From Rickettsiales bacterium (GTDB lineage: Bacteria; Pseudomonadota; Alphaproteobacteria; Rickettsiales; JANQQO01): a stretch of DNA of 6,093 nt. The position numbers and the translations under genes were made by a program. The stretch is from assembly GCA_028289305.1 (NCBI GenBank), contig JANQQO010000036.1, positions 1 through 6,093 on the forward strand, written 5' to 3'. Shown piece after piece: positions 1-5,984 of the stretch. The notes beneath the pieces are model-generated. The model searched no databases and was not told where the DNA came from. It saw only the letters and a program-made list of their open reading frames with translations. Numbering within the stretch: the stretch's first letter is position 1; each line of letters begins with the position of its first letter.

Positions 1-1
1 A

Positions 2-70
2 TTAAGCATTTATGCGTCAGCGAAAATACTTCCCGTGAGCGCTACCTTGGTCTATGCTCCGCAGGGATAA
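2..70 (+). CDS. Possible 3' end of an upstream gene (partial)
   Basis: An open frame enters from the left edge and ends at TAA 68-70, seven bases before the preferred tmk start. It encodes 22 residues ending LPVSATLVYAPQG. I do not recognise the family. In many alphaproteobacteria the gene before tmk encodes a D-alanyl-D-alanine carboxypeptidase (DacA), and this could be its C-terminal tail, but nothing in these residues proves it. A second frame starting at base 1 stays open to a TAG at 112-114, which would overlap tmk, so it is the less likely of the two. A run of 22 open codons can arise by chance, hence the low confidence. Confidence 0.3.
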   Translation, partial: LSIYASAKILPVSATLVYAPQG

Positions 71-77
71 CAGGCAT

Positions 78-767
78 ATGGACACAACGATGTCAGGCAT
101 ATTCATCACATTAGAAGGCGGTGAGGGCTGTGGTAAAACCACGCAATCCGCGTTGCTCCACCGTGCGCTCACAGAAGCCGGTATCGAAGCGCTGCACACG
201 CGTGAACCCGGCGGCTCGGAAGGGGCAGAGCACATCCGCACCCTGCTCGTCGAAGGTGATGCCCATCGCTGGGATGACATCACCGAAACCCTGCTCTTTT
301 TTGCCGCTCGCCGCGATCATGTTGAAAAACGAATCCACCCTGCCATTAATCAGGGCATCTGGGTGGTGTGTGATCGCTTTTCTGATTCCACCCGAGCGTA
401 TCAGGGCTATGGCCACGGCCTGGACGCCATTCTCATTGAAAATCTGCACAATTTAGTCCTTGGTGGCTTTGCCCCCAACCTTACCTACCTGCTTGATATC
501 GACGTAGAAAAAGGCCTTGCCCGCGCGCAAAGCCGGCAAAACAACACCCACACAGATGAAACCCGCTTCGAACAGCTTGATACCGCCTTCCATCAGCGCG
601 TCCGTGAAGGGTTCCTCGACATCGCCAAGCACGAGCCTGCTCGTTGCGCCCTCATTGATGCTTCCGGCACGCCTGAAGACGTGCATGCCCGCATCATCGC
701 CGATCTTAACCAGCGCCATAACCTTACGTTAAAACCCGCAGAGGCCACAGAAGAAGCCCATGCCTGA
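78..767 (+). CDS. tmk: Thymidylate kinase (dTMP kinase)
   Basis: Cytosolic enzyme that phosphorylates dTMP to dTDP with ATP, the last step specific to dTTP synthesis. The 229-residue product has the family landmarks in order: P-loop GGEGCGKT at residues 14-21, the TREPGG loop at 41-46 and the DRFSDSTRAYQG motif at 99-110, which contacts the nucleotide. An arginine-containing LID region lies around 147-163. The P-loop carries no arginine while the LID does, the arrangement of the E. coli-type (type II) enzymes. Length is slightly above the usual 205-215 because of an Ala/Glu-rich tail. The ATG at 78 is preferred: it follows purine-rich sequence (GCAGGGA at 60-66, AGG at 71-73) and the upstream frame's stop. 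The ATG at 90 is possible, and one at 54 would lie inside the upstream frame. The end overlaps holB by 8 nt, indicating one operon. Confidence 0.95.
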   Translation: MDTTMSGIFITLEGGEGCGKTTQSALLHRALTEAGIEALHTREPGGSEGAEHIRTLLVEGDAHRWDDITETLLFFAARRDHVEKRIHPAINQGIWVVCDRFSDSTRAYQGYGHGLDAILIENLHNLVLGGFAPNLTYLLDIDVEKGLARAQSRQNNTHTDETRFEQLDTAFHQRVREGFLDIAKHEPARCALIDASGTPEDVHARIIADLNQRHNLTLKPAEATEEAHA

Positions 768-1842
768 GCTCACTCTCCCACACCCGAAAGATAATCCAGA
801 GCTCCTCGGCCATGAGGCCGCAGAAGTCCAGCTGCTTCAGGCATTTAACAGCAACACCCTCCCACATGCCTGGCTAATCACGGGAGAGCAGGGTGTTGGC
901 AAAGCCACGCTTGCTTACCGTTTTGCCCGCTTTCTATTAGCCAGCGAATCTGCCTCTGCTGCCACTCCAGACCTCCTCGGTGATATCCCGCAGCCCAGCT
1001 CACTCTACCTTTCCCCAGATCGCCCCACCTTCAACCGTGTGGCAGGCGGGGCACATGGCGACCTCCTCGTGCTAGACACAGAAGGGGAAGATGCCTCGCA
1101 AGAAATCACCATCGATGCCGTGCGGCGCATCCACCATTTCTTAAGCCTCACTGCGGCTGAATCTCCCTGGCGCGTGGTGATTATCGATAGCACTGATGCG
1201 ATGAATCGCAATGCCGCCAACGCCCTCTTAAAAATGCTGGAAGAACCACCGCAAAACACGGTGCTTCTCCTCGTCTGTCATAATCTTGGTGCAATCTTGC
1301 CCACCATACGCTCCCGCTGCCGCATTCTTTCCCTGCGTCCTCTGCCACCAGAGCAGGTCAGCGACATCATCCACCACCACGCACCCGATATCCCCGAAGA
1401 TGAGCGCCGCTTCTTAAGCGATATTGCCCATGGCGCACCCGGCCTTGCCCTAAAGCTCTATGCTGCCGGCGCCCGCGATACCTACGCTGAAATAATAAAA
1501 ATACTACAGTTACATCCTAAAGTTGATATAGTGACCCTGCTTACATTCGCACGCAACATAGCGAATAAAAAAACGCCGCAGCAATGGCAGGTAGCGCAGT
1601 TCCTGTTGCAACACCTCCTGAGGGATGTGGTCATGCTTGGCACCACCGGTGCGGTTGCTACAGAGCATGTTGCAGAAGAAACGGCGGTAAAACAGCGCCT
1701 CTGTGGGGCTGCACCCGCCAATCACTGGGTAGAAACATGGGAGAAATTAGCAACAATGGCCGAACAGTCTGATCGCTTTTATATGGACCGCACTCACGCC
1801 GCCATCACTATGCTAAACACCGTACAACAATCTGCCGCATAG
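760..1842 (+). CDS. holB: DNA polymerase III subunit delta' (clamp loader)
   Basis: Subunit of the replicative clamp loader, which opens the beta clamp and places it on primed DNA. The 360 residues show an AAA+ fold: Walker A-like GEQGVGKAT at 42-50, a degenerate Walker B IIDSTD at 141-146, the conserved NALLKMLEEPP at 154-164, and the SRC motif (SRC at 185-187 in TIRSRCR), whose arginine reaches into a neighbouring subunit. The glutamate usual after the Walker B aspartate is absent, so ATP hydrolysis is not expected, in keeping with a delta' 'stator' role. No cysteines lie between the Walker motifs, so the zinc module of E. coli delta' is missing. The C-terminal third (about 240-360) is the poorly conserved helical collar part. 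The start overlaps tmk by 8 nt, and a purine run GAAGAAG lies just upstream. Base composition dips to about one-third GC around 1490-1570. Confidence 0.93.
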   Translation: MPELTLPHPKDNPELLGHEAAEVQLLQAFNSNTLPHAWLITGEQGVGKATLAYRFARFLLASESASAATPDLLGDIPQPSSLYLSPDRPTFNRVAGGAHGDLLVLDTEGEDASQEITIDAVRRIHHFLSLTAAESPWRVVIIDSTDAMNRNAANALLKMLEEPPQNTVLLLVCHNLGAILPTIRSRCRILSLRPLPPEQVSDIIHHHAPDIPEDERRFLSDIAHGAPGLALKLYAAGARDTYAEIIKILQLHPKVDIVTLLTFARNIANKKTPQQWQVAQFLLQHLLRDVVMLGTTGAVATEHVAEETAVKQRLCGAAPANHWVETWEKLATMAEQSDRFYMDRTHAAITMLNTVQQSAA

Positions 1843-1845
1843 CCT

Positions 1846-3378
1846 ATGCCCGCCTATTACATCACCACCCCTATCTATTACGTTAACGATTCTCCTCATA
1901 TTGGCCACGCCTATACCACGCTGGCCTGCGATGTATTAGCCCGCTTCATGCGCCTGGATGGCTATGATGTCACCTTCCTCACCGGCACCGATGAGCACGG
2001 TCTTAAAGTTGATAAAGCCGCGCGTGCTGCCGATGTGGATCCACAAAGCTTTACCGATATGGTCTCCCAGCGTTTCCGCGATCTGGCAGAGAAGATGGAG
2101 TTTAGCAATGATGACTTCGTCCGCACTACCGAAAAACGCCATAAAAAAGCTGCCCAGGCCATCTGGAAGGCCATCGCACAAAACGAAGACAATATCTATC
2201 TCGGCAGCTATGCTGGCTGGTATTCGGTTCGTGATGAAGCGTTTTACCAAGAATCCGAGCTCATTGAAGGCAAAGCCCCCACTGGCGCAGAGGTTGAATG
2301 GGTCGAAGAGCCCAGCTATTTCTTTGCCCTTTCCAAGTGGCAAGATCGCTTGCTCGAATTCTATGAACGCAATCCCGACTTTGTCGGCCCCCAAACCCGC
2401 TATAACGAAGTCATCAGCTTCGTCAAAGGCGGCCTGAAAGATCTTTCCATTTCCCGCACCTCCTTTTCCTGGGGGGTGACCGTGCCGGGGGATAAAAAGC
2501 ACGTCATGTATGTCTGGCTTGACGCGCTCACCAACTACCTCACCGGCGTGGGATATCCCGATACCTCCGATAAACAGTTTAAAACCTTCTGGCCTGCCGA
2601 TCTTCATATGGTGGGTAAGGATATCCTCCGCTTCCACGCCGTCTATTGGCCCGCCTTCCTCATGGCTGCGGGCATCGAGCCGCCAAAGCGCGTCTTCGCC
2701 CATGGCTGGTGGACCAATGAAGGCGAAAAAATCTCTAAATCACTCGGCAATGTCATCGACCCCATCAAGCTCGTCGATGAATTTGGCCTTGATCAGGTGC
2801 GCTATTTTCTCCTGCGTGAAGTGCCCTTCGGTAATGATGGCAACTACACCCGCGATTCCATGCTCCGCACCATCAATGCCGATCTTGCCAATAATGTCGG
2901 CAATCTTGCGCAGCGTACCCTGTCCATGATCCATAAAAACTGCGGCGGCAAAATCCCTAAAGCAAATCGCACTGAAGAGGATGCGCGGTTTAACGATATC
3001 GGCCATGCCAAGCTAGAAGTTTTACGCGAGCAGATGCAAAACCAGCGCTTCCACCTGGTGCTGGAAAAAATCATCAGCATTTCCAGTGAGGCCAATAACT
3101 ACATCGATGCACAAGCACCTTGGAAGCTCAAAAAAACCGATCCCGAGCGTATGGAAACCGTGCTCTACACGCTTGCTGAAACCATTCGCCAAATTGCCAT
3201 CCTCCTTCAGCCCTTCATCCCCAATGCGGCTAACGCCCTCCTAGACCAGCTTGCTATCCCGGAGGATCAGCGCCTTTTTTCCCATCTTTCTGAAGAATAT
3301 CTCTTAAAGCCCGGCGCCGAAATTCCAAAGCCCGAGCCCATTTTCCCACGCCTTGAAGAAGAAAAAGAAGCCGTATAG
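1846..3378 (+). CDS. metG: Methionyl-tRNA synthetase
   Basis: Charges initiator and elongator tRNA-Met with methionine in the cytosol. The 510-residue protein is a class I synthetase: the opening YYITTPIYYVNDSPHIGHAY carries the HIGH signature at residues 18-21, TGTDEHG follows at 46-52, and the KMSKS loop appears as KISKS at 295-299. The connective insert (about 115-160) has no cysteines; only two occur in the whole protein (28 and 366), so the zinc knuckles of E. coli MetRS are absent. The anticodon-binding helical domain fills about 345-480, including the QAPWKL segment near 423-428. The protein ends at PIFPRLEEEKEAV without the dimerising tRNA-binding domain of longer versions. Its length is normal for short alphaproteobacterial MetRS. 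The ATG lies 3 nt after the holB stop with no evident Shine-Dalgarno, so translation may depend on ribosomes leaving holB. Confidence 0.97.
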   Translation: MPAYYITTPIYYVNDSPHIGHAYTTLACDVLARFMRLDGYDVTFLTGTDEHGLKVDKAARAADVDPQSFTDMVSQRFRDLAEKMEFSNDDFVRTTEKRHKKAAQAIWKAIAQNEDNIYLGSYAGWYSVRDEAFYQESELIEGKAPTGAEVEWVEEPSYFFALSKWQDRLLEFYERNPDFVGPQTRYNEVISFVKGGLKDLSISRTSFSWGVTVPGDKKHVMYVWLDALTNYLTGVGYPDTSDKQFKTFWPADLHMVGKDILRFHAVYWPAFLMAAGIEPPKRVFAHGWWTNEGEKISKSLGNVIDPIKLVDEFGLDQVRYFLLREVPFGNDGNYTRDSMLRTINADLANNVGNLAQRTLSMIHKNCGGKIPKANRTEEDARFNDIGHAKLEVLREQMQNQRFHLVLEKIISISSEANNYIDAQAPWKLKKTDPERMETVLYTLAETIRQIAILLQPFIPNAANALLDQLAIPEDQRLFSHLSEEYLLKPGAEIPKPEPIFPRLEEEKEAV

Positions 3379-3380
3379 CC

Positions 3381-4172
3381 ATGTCTGCGCCATTGCTCGT
3401 CGATTCGCACTGCCATTTGAACTACCCGGAATTCGCGGCACTTGATGAGGTGGTCACCCGTGCTGATGAAGCCGGTGTTGGGCTCATGCAAACCATCAGC
3501 ACCAAACGCAGCGATTTTGCCGAAGTCATCGCCATCGCGGAGCAACACCCACATATCTATGCCTCGATCGGCATTCACCCGCATGAAGCGGAAAAACATC
3601 CTGATATCACGGCCGAAGAGCTCAGCAAATGGGCGGAGCACCCCAAAGTCATCGGCATTGGTGAAACCGGCCTCGATTATTATTACGAGCACAGCCCACG
3701 CGCCGCGCAGCAAGAAAGCTTCCGCACCCACATCACCGCCGCTCGCGCGCTGGATTTGCCCGTTATCGTCCACAGCCGTGACGCCGATGAAGACACCATC
3801 GCCATACTCGAAGAAGAGCAAAAAAAGGGCGATTTCCCCTTTCTCATCCACTGCTTCACCTCTGGTCCCTCCCTCGCTGAAAACGCCCTCAGGCTTGGTG
3901 GGTATATCTCTCTTTCCGGCATCGTCACCTTCAAAAAATCGGATGAGCTCCGCGCTGTTGCTAAAACCATCCCGCAAGATCGTCTGCTCGTCGAAACCGA
4001 TGCTCCGTATCTTGCGCCGGTGCCGCATCGCGGTAAGCCCAACGAGCCTGCCTTTGTCCGCCATACCGCAGAGTATCTCGCCACATTCCTAGAAATGCCG
4101 TTCGAGACACTTGCAGAAATCACCACCAACAATTTCTTTCACCTCTTCAAAAAAACGCCGCCATGCGTATAA
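3381..4172 (+). CDS. tatD: TatD-family metal-dependent hydrolase (DNase)
   Basis: Member of the TatD family of the amidohydrolase superfamily, cytosolic metal-dependent nucleases with reported 3'-5' exonuclease activity on DNA and RNA. The 263 residues are standard length. Visible metal ligands are the first-strand DSHCHLN (His10 and His12), Glu95 in IGIGETGLDYYY, His131 in IVHSRDADED, His157 in LIHCFTSG and Asp207 in LLVETDAPYLAP. All family hallmarks are intact, so the enzyme should be active. The physiological substrate cannot be told from sequence; proposed roles are DNA repair and RNA quality control. The ATG is 2 nt after the metG stop, with the purine-rich metG 3' end (GAAGAAGAAAAAGAAG) available as ribosome binding site. 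The gene ends in a 10-nt overlap with the next one, so both are probably translated together. Paralogs YcfH and YjjV share these motifs, so the symbol marks the family rather than strict orthology to E. coli tatD. Confidence 0.93.
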   Translation: MSAPLLVDSHCHLNYPEFAALDEVVTRADEAGVGLMQTISTKRSDFAEVIAIAEQHPHIYASIGIHPHEAEKHPDITAEELSKWAEHPKVIGIGETGLDYYYEHSPRAAQQESFRTHITAARALDLPVIVHSRDADEDTIAILEEEQKKGDFPFLIHCFTSGPSLAENALRLGGYISLSGIVTFKKSDELRAVAKTIPQDRLLVETDAPYLAPVPHRGKPNEPAFVRHTAEYLATFLEMPFETLAEITTNNFFHLFKKTPPCV

Positions 4173-4936
4173 CCATCCTCGGTTGCGGCGCCTCTGCGGG
4201 CGTGCCGCTCATTGGCTGCGATTGCCCGGTATGCACCTCCGATAACCCTAAAAACACCCGCACCCGCGTTTCCGTCTGGGTAGAGGTCGGTGGAAAAAGC
4301 CTGCTGATCGATACCTCGCCCGATCTACGCCAACAGGCGCTCACCAATAATATTACGCATCTCGATGCGGTGCTCTACACCCATGAACATGGGGATCACA
4401 GCCACGGCATTGACGATCTCAAACGCTTCAACTTCCTCCGCCAGGAACCACTCCCCATCTATGGCGATGATCGCACCATGGCCTTATTACAACAGCGCTT
4501 CCCCTATGTTTTCTTAGAGCCCACGCCCGAATATGGCTGGTTCCGCGCCTGTCTTGTCTCCAACACCGTCACGCCAGGCATTCCTTTCACCGTAGAAGGC
4601 GTAGAGATCATCCCTTTTGAGCAGCAACACGGCAAAATCACCACCCTCGGCTACCGCATCGGCGACTTTGCCTATTCCACCGATGTTAATCAGCTCGATG
4701 ATACCGCGTTTGCTGCCCTTGAAGGGGTCAAAACCTGGATCGTCGACTGCCAAACCTACAGCCCACCCTTCACCCACTCCAATGTCGAGCGTACCCTGTC
4801 TTGGATCGAGCGCGTGAACCCTGTCCACGCGATTTTCACCCATATGGGCCATGAACTTGAATATGAAGAGCTGAAAAACACCCTACCGGAAGGCGTAGAA
4901 CCCGGCTATGACGGGATGGTGCTCACTTTAAGCTAA
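4163..4936 (+). CDS. PhnP-like metallo-beta-lactamase-fold hydrolase
   Basis: Probable binuclear-metal phosphodiesterase of the metallo-beta-lactamase superfamily, 257 residues, no signal peptide. The N-terminus ITILGCGASAGVPLIGCDCP is typical of the PhnP/RNase Z-like branch. The metal motif is THEHGDH (His74, His76, Asp78, His79), followed by His156 in QQHGK, the bridging Asp174 in YSTDVN and His227 in FTHMGH. A CxCxxC set (Cys19, Cys21, Cys24) together with His230 matches the extra structural zinc site that I recall from E. coli PhnP, a 5-phosphoribosyl 1,2-cyclic phosphate phosphodiesterase of the carbon-phosphorus lyase pathway. No phn genes are nearby, so the true substrate is open; another cyclic phosphate or a nucleic-acid end is possible. 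It is the last gene of the tmk operon, overlapping tatD by 10 nt, and is followed at once by a terminator-like repeat. Confidence 0.88.
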   Translation: MRITILGCGASAGVPLIGCDCPVCTSDNPKNTRTRVSVWVEVGGKSLLIDTSPDLRQQALTNNITHLDAVLYTHEHGDHSHGIDDLKRFNFLRQEPLPIYGDDRTMALLQQRFPYVFLEPTPEYGWFRACLVSNTVTPGIPFTVEGVEIIPFEQQHGKITTLGYRIGDFAYSTDVNQLDDTAFAALEGVKTWIVDCQTYSPPFTHSNVERTLSWIERVNPVHAIFTHMGHELEYEELKNTLPEGVEPGYDGMVLTLS

Positions 4937-5016
4937 ACCTCCTCCCCTGCCCAGCGGGGGAGGCAAGATTTCCTTACGTGAGCTGAAGGCGAACTTAGGA
5001 AATCTGGTGGGGGTTT
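4935..5016. repeat. Candidate dispersed palindromic repeat unit
   Basis: The same segment has the look of an intergenic interspersed element: a closing stem around two hairpins, GC-rich outer arms (CCTCCCC and GGTGGGGG) and a different, AT-richer inner stem. Only one copy is present in this window, so repetition elsewhere in the genome is an inference from architecture alone. Confidence 0.35.
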
Positions 5017-5022
5017 CTTTCT
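4935..5022 (+). terminator. Operon-end composite inverted repeat, probable terminator
   Basis: Directly after the hydrolase stop lies a set of nested inverted repeats. Hairpin 1 pairs CCTCCCC (4941-4947) with GGGGAGG (4957-4963), 7 bp with a 9-nt loop. Hairpin 2 pairs AGATTTCCT (4966-4974) with AGGAAATCT (4997-5005), 9 perfect bp with a 22-nt loop. A closing stem pairs AAACCTCC (4935-4942) with GGGGGTTT (5009-5016), with one G·T wobble; it competes with hairpin 1 for two bases. A T-rich run TTTCTTTCT (5014-5022) follows, as expected of an intrinsic terminator, although it is interrupted by C. Position and structure fit the end of the tmk operon. Whether it actually terminates transcription is inferred. 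Confidence 0.6.
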
Positions 5023-5225
5023 AAAACAGCGAAATGCAGCCAGAAAGCAATCCGGCCATTCCCGCCACAACACCACACTTAAAAAAAACAGAAAATTTAG
5101 ACATATCGGCCACTCACAAAACAATCTATAACACACCGCCAATACTACACCTTCTGCCACCCGCGCACAATCTTCTTTTCCTGCACAATCAACCAAAAGA
5201 AAATAAAAAAAGCCTGTCTTGCCCC
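5023..5225 (+). other. Noncoding spacer, G-poor tract, possible Rho site
   Basis: About 200 nt without a credible gene. On the plus strand positions 5061-5220 contain, by my hand count, 13 G against 52 C in 160 nt, rich in AC and CA steps and with little potential to fold. C-rich, G-poor, unstructured RNA is the signature of Rho-utilisation sites, so this could back up termination of the upstream operon. It also contains A runs (near 5081-5088 and 5200-5211). A frame of 78 codons is open across it (5034-5270) but has no clear ribosome binding site and an odd Thr/Pro/Asn/His-rich composition, so I do not call it a gene. Confidence 0.35.
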
Positions 5226-5254
5226 TTGATTACACATGCTAAAACCGCTATAAC
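5226..5254 (+). promoter_or_regulatory. Sigma-70-like promoter for rodZ-ispG
   Basis: TTGATT at 5226-5231 (4 of 6 to TTGACA) is separated by exactly 17 nt from TATAAC at 5249-5254 (5 of 6 to TATAAT). Transcription would begin near 5260-5262 and leave a leader of only about 16-18 nt before the rodZ ATG at 5278. The leader still holds AGG at 5269-5271, six nucleotides before the ATG. It lies in the only long gap of the window and faces the right way. Confidence 0.6.
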
Positions 5255-5277
5255 ACCCTCCCTTTTCTAGGTATCTT

Positions 5278-5982
5278 ATGAGCAAGAAACGTAAACATAC
5301 CGATACAGGTAAGTTCCTGCGCGAATGTCGTGAAAGCTTGGGGCACTCTATCCCGCATGTTTCCGACCAGCTAAAAATCCGTGCTAAATATATCAAGCAC
5401 ATGGAGAAGAATGAGTTCCACAAGCTGCCTGGCGCAATCTACGCAGAGGGATATCTCCGCAATTATGCCAAATTCCTACGCATCGACCCTGAAGACATCA
5501 TCGCCGATTATCGTGAAAGCATGACCGAATCCGAGCAATCAGAAGGCGAATTTCTGATTCCACAAGAGCATCATGATATGCAAAAGCCTACGCCCACCAT
5601 CCTGGCTATCTGTGCAGCTCTTATTATCGTTATCTATGCTGTTTGGTATATTCAGCGCGACTTCGGCCGCATGAACGCACGCCTGGCCCAGCCAGCTACC
5701 TTAGCCGAACAGGAAGATAGCAGCATCGTCCTCCTTGCTGCAGGCGATGTAGAGGTTGAACTCTTTGTTGATAAAAGCGCGCCGCTCTCCACTTTCGCCA
5801 TGCGTGCTGGCGATACATATTTCATTCCGCATCGCGATCAATTGCGCATGCAGGTCAGTGATCTCAGCGCCATCGATATGTTCATCGAAGGCGAGCCCGT
5901 CAATGCCAGAAGCTCCGTCCGTGCCGATGGCAGCATCGCGCTTGATCCCATTCTTCTTCGCCAACACCGCACGGTACATTAG
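5278..5982 (+). CDS. rodZ: RodZ-like helix-turn-helix membrane protein
   Basis: Bitopic inner-membrane protein of the RodZ type, which in rod-shaped bacteria links the MreB cytoskeleton to the cell-wall elongation machinery. The 234 residues divide into a cytoplasmic Xre-like helix-turn-helix domain (about 11-80, with FLRECRESLGHSIPHVSDQL, IRAKYIKHMEKNEF and the typical LPGAIYAEGYLRNYAKFL), a linker, one membrane segment (about 106-126, TILAICAALIIVIYAVWYIQ), a short periplasmic linker, and a C-terminal beta-rich domain (about 148-225) resembling DUF4115, with the MRAGDTYFIPHR and IEGEPV signatures. It is much shorter than E. coli RodZ (337 residues), mainly because the long periplasmic linker is missing. 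The lone HTH could also act as a regulator, so the symbol is by similarity of architecture. ATG 5278 is supported by AGG six nt upstream. ispG follows after 2 nt. Confidence 0.8.
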   Translation: MSKKRKHTDTGKFLRECRESLGHSIPHVSDQLKIRAKYIKHMEKNEFHKLPGAIYAEGYLRNYAKFLRIDPEDIIADYRESMTESEQSEGEFLIPQEHHDMQKPTPTILAICAALIIVIYAVWYIQRDFGRMNARLAQPATLAEQEDSSIVLLAAGDVEVELFVDKSAPLSTFAMRAGDTYFIPHRDQLRMQVSDLSAIDMFIEGEPVNARSSVRADGSIALDPILLRQHRTVH

Positions 5983-5984
5983 CT

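Noticed and set aside
1524..1560. TTGATA and TATAGT-like sequences inside holB as an internal metG promoter
   Set aside because: They overlap one another and no correctly spaced pair is present; they are expected in an AT-rich patch.
1936..2703. Long minus-strand frame (255 codons) opposite metG
   Set aside because: It is the antisense shadow of a clearly recognised MetRS gene; the product resembles no family I know.
3267..4064. Long minus-strand frame (265 codons) opposite tatD
   Set aside because: Shadow of tatD caused by high-GC codon bias; all TatD metal ligands are in the sense frame.
5098..5132. Possible second promoter TAGACA ... TATAAC
   Set aside because: The hexamers are 23 nt apart, too far for a standard sigma-70 promoter.
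4933..5196. 87-residue minus-strand frame covering the composite repeat
   Set aside because: Its C-terminal half is simply a translation of the inverted repeat and it overlaps the hydrolase stop; no start signal seen.
5195..5226. Possible minus-strand intrinsic terminator read from GGGGCAAGACAGGC into the T run
   Set aside because: The sequence before the T run has no self-complementary stem.
5034..5270. 78-codon open frame across the intergenic region on the plus strand
   Set aside because: No clear ribosome binding site, abnormal Thr/Pro/Asn/His-rich product, and its openness follows from the G-poor AC-rich composition; it also runs through the proposed rodZ promoter.
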